A DNA stretch of 64,000 nucleotides from Zymoseptoria tritici IPO323 (lineage: Eukaryota; Ascomycota; Dothideomycetes; Mycosphaerellales; Mycosphaerellaceae), in the NCBI RefSeq assembly GCF_000219625.1, contig NC_018202.1:1-64000 (forward strand). The letters are read 5' to 3'. The position numbers were made by a program, and so were the translations under genes. This document shows positions 30,502 through 42,900 of the stretch, piece after piece (position 1 is the first letter of the stretch; the number at the start of each line of letters is the position of its first letter). A model generated the notes under the pieces. The model did not search any database and was not told the origin of the DNA. It saw only the letters and a list, made by a program, of their open reading frames with translations.

Positions 30502-31989
30502 ATGCTCGACGAAGTAGATGGAGTGGTGCGAATTCCCTTGGACATCCTGGACGCGCTCTTCCGGGCGACCGAACAGCGAGCCGGCGATGCGAACGACTTC
30601 GTTATCGTTCGCGCTGACGAGGCCTAGGACCGCCGCGAGGTCTGCTGTCTCTCTCGAGGATCCTAACGCCTTCGGGAACTGTTTGCCGTCTCCGAGGCTC
30701 AGGCTAAGGAGCAACTAAGGCCGCATACGGAGAAAGAGATAGAGACTCGTGTGAACAAGGAGGTCCGCTAGCGCATGTCGCGATATTTCGAAGAGAAGGC
30801 CTGCCGACGGATCTCGTCGGCAGTAGGAGCGGAAAGGCGGGGACAACAACGCCTACGCGCGACCTCCTCGCCTCCGCCGGTGTATACGGAGTATCCCTCC
30901 TCTACGCAGCCGGTACTAGGCAGAGCGGGTAGTAAGGAGACAGCTCCTACGTCGGGAAGAAAGCGAAAGCGGGACAACTGCCGCGCACGGAGCTGCCCAG
31001 CGACGTTACCCCTTCGACACTCTCTTCGTCGAGAGAAGTACTCCAAACCTACTATAGAAGACGGGGTGGAGGAAGACCAGCCGGCGGAGAGCGACGGGGA
31101 AGAAAACGAGCCGGAAGACGAGCAGCTGTTAAAGAAGCGTCGGAAGCCCATTTCGCCGCGGCAGGTAGTGGAAAGCGACGCCAACGAAGACGCCGTCGAC
31201 AACGGCAGCGACGATGGCAACGGGGAGCCCGAGGAGATCGTAGTCGCTAAGGTGAGGGCCGCCTCCTTATTCTATCGCCCAAAAAGGTATCCGAAGCAGA
31301 GGCCGATACAGCTCAAGGTACTAAAGGACCTACTGCCACAGAAGCGCAAGTCTGGCAAGGGGACCCTAAGATCGACCATTTCCCGTGAGACTGTAGACGA
31401 GATAACAGGTCGAGAACCGGGAGCAGCGGCGGAAGCGAGAGAGCAGGACCCTGCGGATCCGGAGGGGAATAGCGGACTGGAGAACGCTAGAGGAGGGCCA
31501 GACCCACCTGGAAGCGATAGAGAAGGGTCAGATCCTCCCGAGAACGCTGGAGGAGGGCCAGACCCACCTGGAAGCGACAGAGAAGGATCAGATCCTCCCG
31601 AGAACGCTGGAGGAGGGCCAGACCCACCTAGAAGCGACAGAGCAGGGTCAGACCCTCCTAGAGGCGATAGAGGAGGGCTAGATCCTCCCGGAAGTACTAG
31701 AGGGACGTCGGATGTTCCGGAGAACACTAGGGAAAGACCAGACCCTCCTGGAAGCGATGGAGGAGGACCAGATCCTCCTATAAGCACTAGAGGGACGTCG
31801 GATGTTCTGGAGAACACTAGGGAAAGACCAGACCCTCCTAGAAGCGATAGAGGAGGACCAGATCCTCCTGTAAGCACTAGAGGGACGTCGGATGTTCCGG
31901 AGAACACTAGGGAAAGACTAGACCCTCCTGGAAGCGATGGAGGAGGACCAGATCCTCCTGTAAGCACTGGAGGGACGCCGGATTCTTAG
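30502..31989 (+). pseudogene. Broken gene of unknown family with Pro/Asp repeat tail, copy 1
   Basis: The frame runs from ATG 30502 (MLDEVDGVVRIPLDILDALF) to TAG 31987, with internal stops at about 30625, 30673 and 30769 at sites where Gln or Trp would fit. Residues about 95-260 are basic and acidic (GRKRKRDN; EEDQPAESDGEENEPEDE), and the tail is a run of 20- and 30-residue repeats such as GGGPDPPGSDREGSDPPENA. The final TAG corresponds to TGG at 58381 in copy 2, so the original protein was longer. The charge pattern suggests a nuclear or nucleic-acid-binding protein. It may be a first ORF of a mobile element; no known domain. Confidence 0.6.
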
Positions 31990-31999
31990 GAAGATACTC

Positions 32000-33223
32000 G
32001 CCAGCCGCCCTGTGGTACGTTGAAACCCTCCGCCCTACACCGTCCGCTACTAACTATCCGAAGCCGGCGCTAAGGCCTAATATACGGAGGGCCTCCTACA
32101 GCTCCGCCAGCATCCTGCGGCGGCAGGCGCCGTGTCTGGTGTGGAGGGAGTGGGAGGCATTTCCCCCACCTACCCGGATTACTGCCTCTAGTGTAACTTT
32201 GTTCAGGACGTCGCTGACAACGCCGGCAGCGCCGAGGACCATCACGTGAGCGCGCAAAGCCTGCGGAAAACACGGGAGGTCGACCTAGGTCTCTAGAAGC
32301 ACTTCGAGAAATGCCTCGCCATCGCTCGTAGGACTATAGGAACGACCGTGATCGACAAGTGGCGAGGCTTTTTGCAACAGAGTCGAGACCTATGCCGGCG
32401 GGACAGGGACGAGGGGGAGACAGCGTTCGTCGAGGACGAGAGGCAGGAGGAGAGGCAGGAGGTGGTCGCCGCAGCATATCGGGAGTACCGTACGGCCGTA
32501 GATTGCGAAGTGGGGATCTGGTGGTCGAACTTTGAGTTTCGCCGCGCGACAGTGCGCCTAGCGGACCAGCTAGACCTCTACAAGAAGCTCCCGCCGCGAG
32601 GATCGTCGCAGACGACGGCGACAGTACTTCCGGACAAAACGCCCTCCGCGAGGGGGGCCCTCTTCCGGGAGATGCGTCCGGACTGGACCAACAGACTCCC
32701 CGCTGGCTTTACGAAAGAGGACGTAGTGCAGGAGGGCCTGGGGACGGAATGGAACGCCTTTGAGCATGCGATCAAGGTAGGGAGGCGCTAGAGGAGGTTC
32801 GTAAGGGTTCTAAACCTTGACGCCCTGCTCCTTATCGACCTCGGGAGGGATCTGTCCTACATCCAGCACACTATCCCGCTTCCCGTTTTTGTCGCCTAGG
32901 TCCATCTCATCCGTCGAGTGCGGCCGGAGATTACGCCGACGGCCGAGCGACTCCAGAGGTGGAGGTACTACGACCGCGCGCGAACTGCCGCGAAACCGTA
33001 TGTGGCGAACCTGCGGCTCGAGATGCGCGGGTATCGCGAGCTATCGCCGACGCAGCAGTTTGAATTCTCGGGCAGCGAGGACGGCGGGCTGCGGACGTAC
33101 GATCCGAGTGTCCTGTCGCAGCCTAGCGATGCAGTGACCGACGTCGACTGGGGTTCGTCGTTTTCGACCTTTCTGAACGACGAGGACGTAGGCGGAAGGG
33201 CTACGGAGGGACAGGATGGTTGA
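32000..33223 (+). pseudogene. Broken gene with C2H2-like motif, copy 1
   Basis: In the frame +1 relative to the preceding gene, coding-like sequence runs from about 32000 to TGA at 33221. It includes PTYPDYCL-stop-CNFVQDV followed by HHVSAQSLRKTREVD, a possible Cys2-His zinc site, and then KHFEKCLAIARRTIGTTV and ADQLDLYKKLPPRGSSQTT. Stops at 32027, 32054, 32081, 32189, 32294, 32789 and near 32897 are TAG, TAA or TGA. An intron or frameshift near 31990 may join it to the previous frame. Family unknown. Confidence 0.55.
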
Positions 33224-33224
33224 G

Positions 33225-36200
33225 AGGAAGCGCGGAGGAGATGAGGTCCAGCGAGTTATCCAAGTATAGATTTGATCCGGACCGGTCCGGCTCCTCTGAT
33301 TCGTCGGCCGCAAACTCTGAGCCCCACGTCTTGGTCAATTGACCAAGGTGGGTCCGTGCCTGGTCACGTGGGCCCAGAAGCGCACTGCTGAACTGTCCCA
33401 CCCGGACTCCTCCCTCCCTTCTATGACCTCCTCCGCGGTAATTGCCTCTATCTCCTGCACAGCGAACTCCTCCGTCTCGTCCGCCTCGACGCGGATTTCG
33501 TTGAATCCGAGTCTGCTCGAGGGTAAAACAAGCTCTTATAGATACGACATGGAAGATTTTTAATGGACAGTTCTTCTCGTAAATGCCCAGTCTCGGAGCC
33601 CGTCTTTGTTGCGAAAGAAACCGTCACAAGGTTCAGAAGTGAGGTTTTCCAAGTATGCGACGAGCGTCGGATTCGTCTTGCTGCCCCGACTTGCCGGCAG
33701 ACCCTTTACGAAGGATTTTCGGGTTTCGACCACAACTAACAACACCCGAGCAAGACATAGTACTGCCGCGGAAGAGGATAGTGAAGAGGAAGCGCGGAGG
33801 AGATGAGGTCCAGCGAGTTATCCAAGTATAGATTCGATCCAGACCTGTCCGGCTCCTCTAATTCGTCGACCGCAAACTCTGAGCCCCACGTCTTGGTCAA
33901 TTAACCAAGGTGGGTCCGTGTCCGGTCGCGTGGACGAATCGGCCGCGACGGGAGGGCCGCTGCGTCCTCCCCTGCCCATTAGCTGGCCGCAAACTCTGAG
34001 CCCCACGTCTTGGTCAATTGACCAAGGTAGGTCCGTGCCTGGTCACGTGGGCCCAGAAGCGCACCGCTGAACTGTCCCACCCGGACTCCTCCCTCCCTTC
34101 TACGACCTCCTCCGCGGTAATTGCCTCTATCTCCTGCACGGCGAACTCCTCCGTCTCGTCCGCCTCGACGCGGATTTCGTTGAATCCGAGTCTGCTCGAG
34201 GGTAAAACAAGCTCTTATAGATACGACATGGAAGATTTTTAATGGACAGTTCTTCTCGTAATTCGGTCTCGGAGCCCGACTTTGTTGCGAAAGAAACCGT
34301 CACAAGGTTCAGAAGTGAGGTTTTCGAAGTATGCGACGACCATCGGATTCGTCTTGCTGCCCCGACTTGCCGGCAGTGAGCTTGTTGTATTGGATTGTAT
34401 TGTATATGAGGGTGGTAATAATACAATACAACGTGTATCTTGGCAACATACAGTGGATATCCACTGTATACAACACTCTCAGACCTCATCGTCCACCACT
34501 GTTGCTTATGAGTCTCCTTAAGCAGTGCAGAAGGTTGTAAAGCCGGCTGTTGTATCGCTCATGAATGAGCTTGTTGTCTGACCATCTATAGACTTCTTAA
34601 TGTCCTCGTCGTCGTCAAATGCTAGTGTTGTTGCTCCGGCTCTTGTTGTCTTAATTGGAGGTCTATATGCACTGCGAAGGAACGCATAAGCCTCGATGAT
34701 GTCGCTATGGAGCTGTGAACGGCGGTAGTTAATCATATCTCTGCCGGAGCTGAATGAGCGCTTAGGGTTGTCGCTCATAAGGGGGACTAAAAGGCAGTCG
34801 AGTGCCATTCGTGAGAGGCATGGCTACTAACGGCAACGAGCCATCCACCAAGCAATAGCGTCGAATAGTAGTGTGCGTTCGCACAACGAGTGTATTTAGT
34901 GCCCTTGATCTTAAAGGAGTCTGGCTGAAGGGCCTTGTCGAATATAGCGCTGCTCTCACAGAGCGTAACATAGTCGGAGGTGCGATCCTTGCGTGGTAGC
35001 AGTTGCCAGCCTGCTGTCGAGGGTGTTAAGGCTGAAGATGAGGCCATGTTGATGGCAATAGTGTTGTTACAATAGTTACAAGAGCAGTGGATTAATGGCT
35101 AACTTCTCAGGTGCAGACTCTGTTTATGCAGTGCAACAACACCGGCGCAGACTCCGAATACACCTCTGAAAACACCACCTCCGAATACACTACTATAAAC
35201 ATGGCCCTTAAAACCATGCCTACTATCACCGGATACAGCTGTATTGTATCCAGCCGTACAGCACGACAATACAATACACCAGCCTTAAGGTGAGGATCTA
35301 CGACAGCTGTATATACGACAATACAATACAATACAACAAGGATACAATACAACAAGCTCACTGCTTGCCGGCAGACCCTTTACGAAGGATTTTCGGGTTT
35401 CGACCATAACTAACAACACCCGAGCAAGACATAGTACTGCCGCGGAAGAGGATAGTGAAGAGGAAGCGCGGAGGAGATGAGGTCTAGCGAGTTATCCAAG
35501 TATAGATTCGATCCAGACCTGTCCGGCTCCTCTGATTCGTCGACCGCAAACTCTGAGCCCTACGTCTTGGTCAATTGACCAAGGTGGGTCCGTGTCCGGT
35601 CGCGTAGACGAATCAGCCGCGACGGGAGGGCCGCTACGTCCTCCCCTGCCTATTGGCTGGCCGCAAACTCTAAGCCCCACGTCTTGGTCAATTGACCAAG
35701 GTGGGTCCGTGCCTGGTTACGTGGACATAGAAGCGCACTACTGAACTTTCCTACCCGGACTCCTCCCTCTCTACTACGACCTCGCCGTCTCCTCCGCTCC
35801 GAACTCCTCCATCTCCTAGACTCCGACGTGGATTTCGTGCAATCCAAATCTGCTAGCGGGCGAATGAAGATCTAATATATACGATATCGAAGATTGAAAA
35901 CAGACAATTCTTCTTGTCATGACCCGCACTCGGAGCTTGTATTAGTTTCGAAAGAACCCGTCGTGAGGTTAAGAAGTTGGGTTCTGAAAGTATACGACGA
36001 GCCTCGAATTCGTCTGTTCGCCCCGACTGGTCGGCAGACCCTTAAGAAGGATTTTCGATGGTTAAGAGGAAGCGCGAAGGAGACGAGGTCCAGCGAGTTG
36101 TCGAAAGAGCCCTGCTCCAGACCCGTCCGGCTCCTCTGATTGGTCGACCGCAAACTCTGAGCCCTACGCCTTGGTTAATTGACCAAGGAGGGTCTATATC

Positions 36201-36360
36201 CGGTCGCTAGGACCAATTGGCGCACCGCTGAACTTCCCGCTGAGACTCCTCCTTCTCTGCTACAACCTCGCCGTCTCCTCCGCTGGGATTGCCTCTATGG
36301 CCTGCACTGCGAACTGCTCTACCTCCTCCGCCTAAACGCGGATTGTATCGCTTTCCGGAG
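33225..36360. repeat. Block of about 550-bp direct repeats with an 18-bp palindrome, copy 1
   Basis: The same sequence (GAAGCGCGGAGGAGATGAGG through TTTACGAAGGATTTTCGG) recurs from 33225, 33785 and 35460, with related parts at 33990-34373 and 36060-36360. A hAT element splits one copy. Palindromes CTTGGTCAATTGACCAAG or one-step variants lie at 33330, 33892, 34009, 35566, 35683 and 36170, always after CTGAGCCCCACGT or a close form. No coding frame is convincing. Confidence 0.8.
34374..35363 (-). mobile_element. hAT transposon deletion derivative, 990 bp, copy 1
   Basis: Terminal inverted repeats CAGTGAGCTTGTTGTATT and its complement bound the element. The 8-bp target duplication CTTGCCGG is at 34366-34373 and 35364-35371, and the unoccupied site exists in the sister repeat at about 33700. 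Minus-strand 34808-34518 encodes the hAT C-terminal dimerisation domain (ALDCLLVPLMSDNPKRSFSS), and 35047-34787 a fragment of the upstream protein in another frame. A full hAT is two to three times longer, so the catalytic middle is gone and the element is non-autonomous. Subterminal ATACAATACA repeats are frequent, as in binding regions of hAT transposases. Confidence 0.92.
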
Positions 36361-36394
36361 CTATGGCTGAAGTCTACCCTTCTCACGATATAGA

Positions 36395-36840
36395 CGATGC
36401 TAGCCGCTGGGCGGATTTCTCGCCCAATGCTGGGATGGGCGGATTTCCAGCCCACCTTGCTGCTGGGCGGATTTCCAGCCCACCTTGCCGCTGGGCGGAT
36501 TTCTCGCCCAATGCCGGGATGGGCGGATTTCCAGCCCACCTTGCCGCTGGGCGGATTTCTCGCCTAATGCCGGGATGGGCGGATTTCCAGCCCACCTTGC
36601 CGCTGGGCGGATTTCTCGCCCAATGCTGGGATGGGCGGATTTCCAGCCCACCTTGCTGCTGGGCGGATTTCCAGCCCACCTTGCCGCTGGGCGGATTTCT
36701 CGCCCAATGCCGGGATGGGCGGATTTCCAGCCCACCTTGCCGCTAGGCGGATTTCTCGCCCAATGCCAGGATGGGTGGATTTCCAGCCCACCTTGCCGCT
36801 GGGCGGATTTTCCGCCTAATGCCGGGATAGGCGGCCTCCG
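36395..36840. repeat. Hairpin-rich minisatellite of two alternating 28-bp units, copy 1
   Basis: Two related 28-bp units alternate: one with GGCGGATTTCTCGCCCAATG, the other with GGCGGATTTCCAGCCCACC. Each has GGGCG/CGCCC or GGGC/GCCC arms able to fold. Open frames on both strands follow from the periodicity and are not genes. Confidence 0.85.
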
Positions 36841-36843
36841 CCT

Positions 36844-37074
36844 AAAAGCAAAACGGAAACTTCCAAGAATTATAGCTTTCTGCTTTCACCTCTCGTATCT
36901 CGCGCACATAGCTAATTTCAAAGATTCTAAGAACACGGAGAGTAACTCCAGTATAAGAAGTTCCTTTCTATGTGTCTATATTTAATTTGAGATCGTTGTT
37001 GTAGTGTCAAAAAAGGTCGAGAAACTTGAGGTGTCGCTGCTAGACTGTGTGTCGGAATTTCCGTTTTGGCTTCT
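36844..37074. mobile_element. MITE-like element between minisatellite blocks, copy 1
   Basis: About 231 bp bounded by imperfect inverted repeats of about 21 bp (AAAAGCAAAACGGAAACTTCC-type, given here only as positions 36844-36864 and 37054-37074). It splits the minisatellite, which resumes at 37085. AT-rich, non-coding. No clear target duplication. Confidence 0.5.
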
Positions 37075-37084
37075 ACACCTTAGG

Positions 37085-37200
37085 TAGATTTCCAGCCCAC
37101 CTTGCCGCTGGGCGGATTTCTCGCCTAATGCCGGGATGGGTGGATTTCCAGCCCACCTTGCCGCTGGGCGGATTTCTCGCCCAATGCTAGGATAGGCGGA
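37085..37200. repeat. Minisatellite, second block, copy 1
   Basis: Four more 28-bp units like those at 36395-36840, right of the MITE-like insertion. Confidence 0.8.
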
Positions 37201-37989
37201 GAGCTGACCTAGCAGCCGAACACGTAAGCGGCATACACCTCCTGCTCGACGCTCAAGAACAGCCACCGCAGAAACCTCTACGGACATAGAAGTCCCACGA
37301 TATAAGAGCCTGCGACGCTAGCGCTACTACGTGCAGCTTTATTACGCTTTCTACCGGGTGCCCGATAAGGAGGGGGTGGTGCTGAATGTAGGCAGGAATT
37401 ACTACGACGGGAGAGCACTACACTACGTCGTCGAGCTCCTCGTTGGTAAAAATACGCGGATGGCGAGTCCAACGTGGATTTAACGGCCTATAGAGGACGG
37501 CTCGGGCACGAGAACGGCACGAGGGAGAACAGATTAACGAGAGTAGGGCGGAGGAGGAGGAGGGAGAAGACGTGGACACAGGAGATTCGAAAGCGAGACG
37601 GTAAGGCAACAGACGAGACCGGAGACGAGCTAGGCAAAGGGAGAGGAAGACGGGAGGATGAAGAGGATATAGGCCCAGTAGGACGGGATGGCATCGAGAT
37701 GAGGACGATGTAACGATGCCTAGAGAGGACGATATAACGATGCCGGGGACAGCCCATTCTCAGACCGGGGAGTGGAGGAAGAGACGACGAGCAGGACGAG
37801 TGAGTACGGAGGGGAGGGTGGCCCTTTATACCACCACCTCGTCGAGTGTAACGATTCTAATCAAGCCGTGGACCCCGGTAGACGGCGAGATAAGAGGATG
37901 GCCATCGACGATGACCATCGACGATCGTGAGGCTGACCCTGCTCGTAATTGTGAGAAGGACGACTACACCCCGGCCCTATAAGAGCCGG
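37201..37989 (+). other. Region upstream of the LINE ORF1
   Basis: Only short competing frames, rich in Arg/Glu/Gly. It probably includes the 5-prime untranslated part of the LINE, but the element's start cannot be fixed: homology between the duplicated segments passes through 37201-37522 and then the window ends. Confidence 0.45.
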
Positions 37990-39918
37990 ATGTGTTCCCT
38001 CCTCTCTAGAGCCTCGCTACCACCTGTTTACGCTCTTGGCCTCAGTTTTCCTCTACGGTGGAGACTTCGAACCATCCGTGAGCACTCTCTGCCTGGGTTG
38101 CCCTCTCCTTCGAGTGCCTCCTACTACCGATCCCGACTCGTTACTTCGCCGACCTCTCCCTCGACGTTCCTCGTAGCTTCCTCCTCCCCTCTACCCTCGG
38201 CGTCGCCCTCTCTGCCCTCTAACCCTTGGATGTTATCCAAACCGTCGACGAGCGCGGTACGGCCCTAGGAAGGTCTGACGGCCTTTGCAGACGCCCTCTG
38301 GGAGCTCTATAAGGGCGTTATCCCGTGCGGCGGCGAGATCGACCACTTTGGCGTCCTAAGGAACAAGACTGGACATCCCGATACGGAAGGACGATACTAC
38401 CGCACCTTCGAGTGCAAGAAGTGTCGTACGAACAAAAGGCGTACCGTCAAGGCGTAGATTAAGAGCGTCACCGCAGAAATCGGCCGGTCGAGACTTACGC
38501 TTGTGGCGCAAACGATCCTGGACTAGCTTCGTGACCGTGGTAAGGATACGGCCCAGCTCGTTGCCTGGATTGAAGATCGACTAGAGGAGCCGGTAACCGC
38601 GCCGGCGAAGCGAGCACTCGAGTCCAAGTCTTCGATCGAGACAGCGTCCGCGGATTGTCGGTTAAGGAAGACGATCCGGCGTGAGGAGGACGTGTTCCTG
38701 GATATTGTCTCCACGGATCTTCCTTCTACGAGCATCCCTTCGACAAAGATTCCGTCGACGAATCTTCCTTCCACGGACATTCCTTCCACAGACATTCCTT
38801 CCACGGACATTCCTTCCACGGACATTCCTTCTACGAGGCTCCCTACCGACATCCCTTTGACTAGGCTGCCTTCGATCGACATCCCCTTAACGATCCCTAC
38901 CGTCCTCGTCCCAGAGACCGACCCTGCCGCGATTCTAGTCGACCCTGTACCGAAGCCCATCGTACAGATACCCTTCTTTCAGAAATACGCCGAGGCCTGC
39001 CTAATCCGCGCGGCGAAGGAGACGAAGCGATCGGTTGACCGCCTCCTATACACCCTGGGCGAAGGTCCTCCTTATCGCTTGGACGAAGGTCCTCCTTATT
39101 GCTCGAGTGAAGATCCTCCGGACCCTCCTGGACCTAAAGACGGCGCGAGCGAGCACCGGAAGGAATCGAGACCCGCCACGAACGGAGCCCCACCGCCTGG
39201 CCGGAACGACGCGCGAGCGGAGTCGATCGAGGAGAGACGGCAGAGGAAGAGTCTTCCGCACCGTTCCGTCGAGGAGAAGCGCGGAGGGAAGAGTGTTCCT
39301 CCCGAGGTACGACCCTACGACCTCTTTCCTAGTAAGGACTACGACCTTCTCTCGCCCTTTTCTACGGCATCCGTCCCTCCTCCCCTCGTGCCCTCTCCGG
39401 ACACGCCCTCTCCCGCAAAGGTAAAGGAGCTTACTCCCTTTCCGTTCTCTTCGTCGGGACGGTAGAGGCCGTGGATCGCGGACCTAGCCGCGCGTGCCGA
39501 ACTAGTAACGCCCTCCCCGAAAGCGAAGACCTTCCGGATTCTCTCCGCGGAGCCGAAGCCACGAACGAAACCGACCTCTCCTTTGGCGGACCGTAAGCGG
39601 AAACCACTCTAACCCCGCTCTGTAAACCTTCCCGGGAGATCGTCTGCGGATTAGGTCCGCGAGTTCGTCGATTGCTATCGAGAAGCCGATAACAAATTTA
39701 AAAGGCGAGTAGTGCGGCAGAAGGCGAAGAGTGCCGGCGTCTTCGACGAGTTCAAAGCCGAGCTGATATGGCAGGGGCTGGAAGAGGAGCCGGCGGGACG
39801 GGAGGATGGCCCAGGCTCGAAGAGAGAGACTCGAGGAGCATCCTCTAAGAGAGAGAGTCGAGAGGCATCCGGGGGAGGCGAGTCCTCTCGCGGGTCGCGA
39901 GACCAGGAGGAATGCTAG
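37990..39918 (+). pseudogene. LINE ORF1, six in-frame stops
   Basis: One frame from ATG 37990 to TAG 39916 (643 codons). Stops at 38269, 38458, 38524, 39463, 39610 and 39652 are TAG or TAA. The N-terminus is Ser/Pro-rich. Residues about 98-160 contain CGGEIDHFGVLRNKTGHPD and FECKKCRTNKRR, a possible zinc-binding module. The middle holds 5-residue IPSTD repeats (38750-38830) from a 15-bp tandem repeat, and the C-terminus is basic. By position it is the nucleic-acid-binding first ORF of the LINE. Confidence 0.65.
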
Positions 39919-42900
39919 GATTGGATGTATTAACATCCGGGGCTTGGGGGATAATAGGTGGCCGATCCTGGCGGCGCTGATTGACGACGACGTCCTTGAC
40001 TACCTCTTTATCGTCGAGACCTGGTTCGTCGAGCATAAGAAGCGCCGAGCGGATCACCGCGTGATTGCGACCACGGTGAAGCCCGATACGGTGCTGAGAA
40101 AGGGTCGCTTGGGCTGTGGGATTCTGGTGATGGGGACGGTACGCGCGCGAAGTTGGCTCACCGGCGAGGCGCAGATCATTGGGACGGACGCCATAACCCT
40201 GCCGACGGACCGGGGAACGATTAGCGGAGTCTACTTTCCCCCCAAGCGGAAGCCGGATGAGGTCCGGTCTACGCTCGACGCGGTTGCCGGCTCCGATGTC
40301 GTTCTCGGAGATATTAACGTCCGCTTTGGTAAGATGTCTCTCCAGAGCAGGAAGGCGTCGCCGCTTCCGAGACAGAAGGTCGTCTCGCGATGGATCGAGG
40401 ACTCCGCGATAACCCATCTGAAGCCGATCCAGGAGCCGATCACGATTGCGGACGCCGTATGCGAGAAACAACTAACGACTGACCACTGCTTTGTCCGCCG
40501 GACGCTGCTGCATGCGACGCTGGCTCTACCGCGACCGACGGAGAAGATGAATACCGACTATGTCTACTAGCTCTACCTCCAGCTGGACCCGACTGCGGGT
40601 ACTCCGGGTGGATTAGCCGTGCCGTATCAACTTCGACGCTATGCGATAAGCCGGCTGAACGACGACGATACGGCGCAGGCGCTCTGCTATGGCTGGGAGA
40701 GAAGGGCGCGGCATCGACAGCATCTGTACCATATGAGCGCCGATGTGGACAAGCAGAATGCGGAAATCGTGTCGCTCTGCCAGCAGGTAAGCGAAGCCGT
40801 GCTCGGACTCGCCTCTACGCGTTGTCGAAATCGTCCTCCGGGTAGACGAAAGGCGGAGGATATAAGTGACAGAGGCGGAGAGAAGAAGAATGGAGGCGGA
40901 GAGAAGAAGGATCGAGACGGAGAGAAGAAGGATGGAGGTGGAGAGAAGAACGACGGGCCTTGAAAGGCAATAACAGACCCGAAGCGAAAGCGAGCCGAGG
41001 ATGATGACAACGCCGCTCGCAAGCCAAAGCCGCTACGCCGCCGTGGCAAGAAGAAGAAGGACTGGCGTCTCAAGGCGATGGCGAAGCCGAATCCGGACGC
41101 CGATGGCGGGACGCTCGAGACGGTCCGTCTCTATAAGAGAGCGCAGCGCCGCGCGAACGAGAACACACCGCTGGTGCCGACCCCGGCGGGGAAGGCGAGA
41201 GGGATGACGGCAATCGATGAGGTGACGGAGGGATTTGCCGGTCGATTCGTCTCGACGGCGACCCTCCCGGTACGGGAGATGTTTCCTGTCGACGATCGAT
41301 CCACCTCGCTCTCCTTCTCGATCGACGAGATAATGCAGGAGCTTACCCACCAGGATGCTACGAAGGCCTGCGGAAACGATGGGGTACACATCCGTCTGAT
41401 AAAAACCCTCGCGACGACGAGCTTCCTCCAGATCCTGGCCGCCCTCTACAATTCCTGTCTCCGGAATGGTAAGACGCTGCGGAGCTGGAACGAAACTGTC
41501 GTCTATCTGGTCGTCAAGGACAAGACCCGACGGGAGGATGGTACAATGCCGGCGAAGGACGCTAACAACGTTCGTCCGATCTCGCTGGTAACGATGTTTC
41601 GAAAGGTCTTCGAGCGCCTACTCCTCCAGCGCTTTGATAGCAGGACATAGGCGAGGATGCATCCCAACCAGGCGGGATTTCGAAGTCACCACTCTACCGT
41701 GACGAACGCCGCGGTCGTCCACGCCCTCCTCGAATCAAGCCGGATTACACACGCCGTGTTCCTCGATTTTCAAGCCGCCTTTGACGTTGTGGATCATGTA
41801 CTGCTCGCGGACGTTCTACGCCGGCGGAGATGTCCAGAGAACATGCTAGCTCTGATTGCGAGCCTCTGCTTTTTCGACGTCTGGTCCTTTGTCGTTTCGG
41901 ATAGTACGGCTTCTCGGTGGTTTCCGCGGACGAGGGGAGTTCTGCAGGGCTCACCCCTCTCGCCCTATCTGTTTAACATCTTCATCGATGGCTTGCTCGA
42001 GGACTTGAATCGACCTGGGACACTCGCCCTGGCCGGCTCTTCCGACGTGATGCCCGCGGCGCCGCCGATTCCTCGCGCGCTGTTCTTCGCCGATGATGGT
42101 GTTCTCCTCGCTAGCGACTTGGACGAGGTACGTCTACTGATCCAGATCCTCGAGTGCTGGTCCTCCGCCAACCGCATCGCCCTGAACATTAAAAAATGCG
42201 CCTATCTGGCTCCGGCGTCTTCGCAGGAGGCAATCTACCTCTTTAGTGCGGAGGTACCGAGGAGAGAGGTATATACCTACCTCGGATTTCCCGTGACGGC
42301 GCGAGGGATTGACTTGAGGAGGCACCTTAAGAGCCGGCTCGAACAGGCCGGGAAACGAAGCGACTTCCTGACCCTCGACGCGGACGGTTGGGGCTTTACG
42401 CATCGCCTGCGAGTCTATTGGCAGTATCTCGCACCGATGTTCGAGTATGGCGCGCCTCTCCTCGCGGCGTTTGCCGAGGACTCTCCTAAGTTCTGGGACG
42501 AGACGACCAAGGACGTTGCGAAGCTGACGAAGTGGATCTCGGGTTATGCTTCTAACCTTCACTTTACTCGCAATCTCCTGGGAATCTCCGCCCTACCCTC
42601 GCGATTTAAGGCACTAAAAACTGGCTTTCAGGTCGTAAAGAAGCACGCTCCGGAAGAAAGTCCGCTGCGGAAGTTGGGATTACTAATCTGGAAACCTAAA
42701 GCGTTCTTCCGGCGCTTGACGGAGGACAAGCTCTACGAGAAGTACCGCAAGACACCCGAGTCCTGGCCTCGCGACCGAAGCCTCAGCGAAGACCGCCGTT
42801 CTATCCAGCGGTTCCTGCGCTAGGAGAGAGAGGAAGATATGGCCGAAGAGGCCAAGAAGTGGAGCCTGACCCGGATTATACCGGGAGAAAGCCGCCTGAA

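Larger units (their letters stand above)
20847..37522 (+). repeat. Large segmental duplication, copy 1
   Basis: This segment is repeated in direct orientation at 47291-64000. The offset is 26444 at the left edge, 26454 from about 23 kb to the first broken gene at 30502, about 26400 over the hAT region and 26478 at the window end, so only small indels separate about 16.7 kb of sequence. Nearly all other differences are C/T at CpA or G/A at TpG. If the repeat unit is tandem it is about 26.4 kb and would also include the LINE. Within copy 1, 21020-23130, 23207-23798 and 24366-25180 hold no gene I can defend. Confidence 0.93.

Noticed and set aside
31272..31967. Minus-strand frame opposite the Pro/Asp repeats (also 57222-58361)
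   Set aside because: It is the complement of the repeat region of the plus-strand gene; its length comes from repeat periodicity and stops in copy 1 differ.
32570..32775. Short minus-strand frames opposite the C2H2-like gene
   Set aside because: Shadows of a well-preserved plus-strand coding stretch conserved between both copies.
36207..36985. Repeated frames with WADFSPNAGMGG and GWKSAHPG peptides
   Set aside because: Products of the 28-bp minisatellite read in several frames on both strands.
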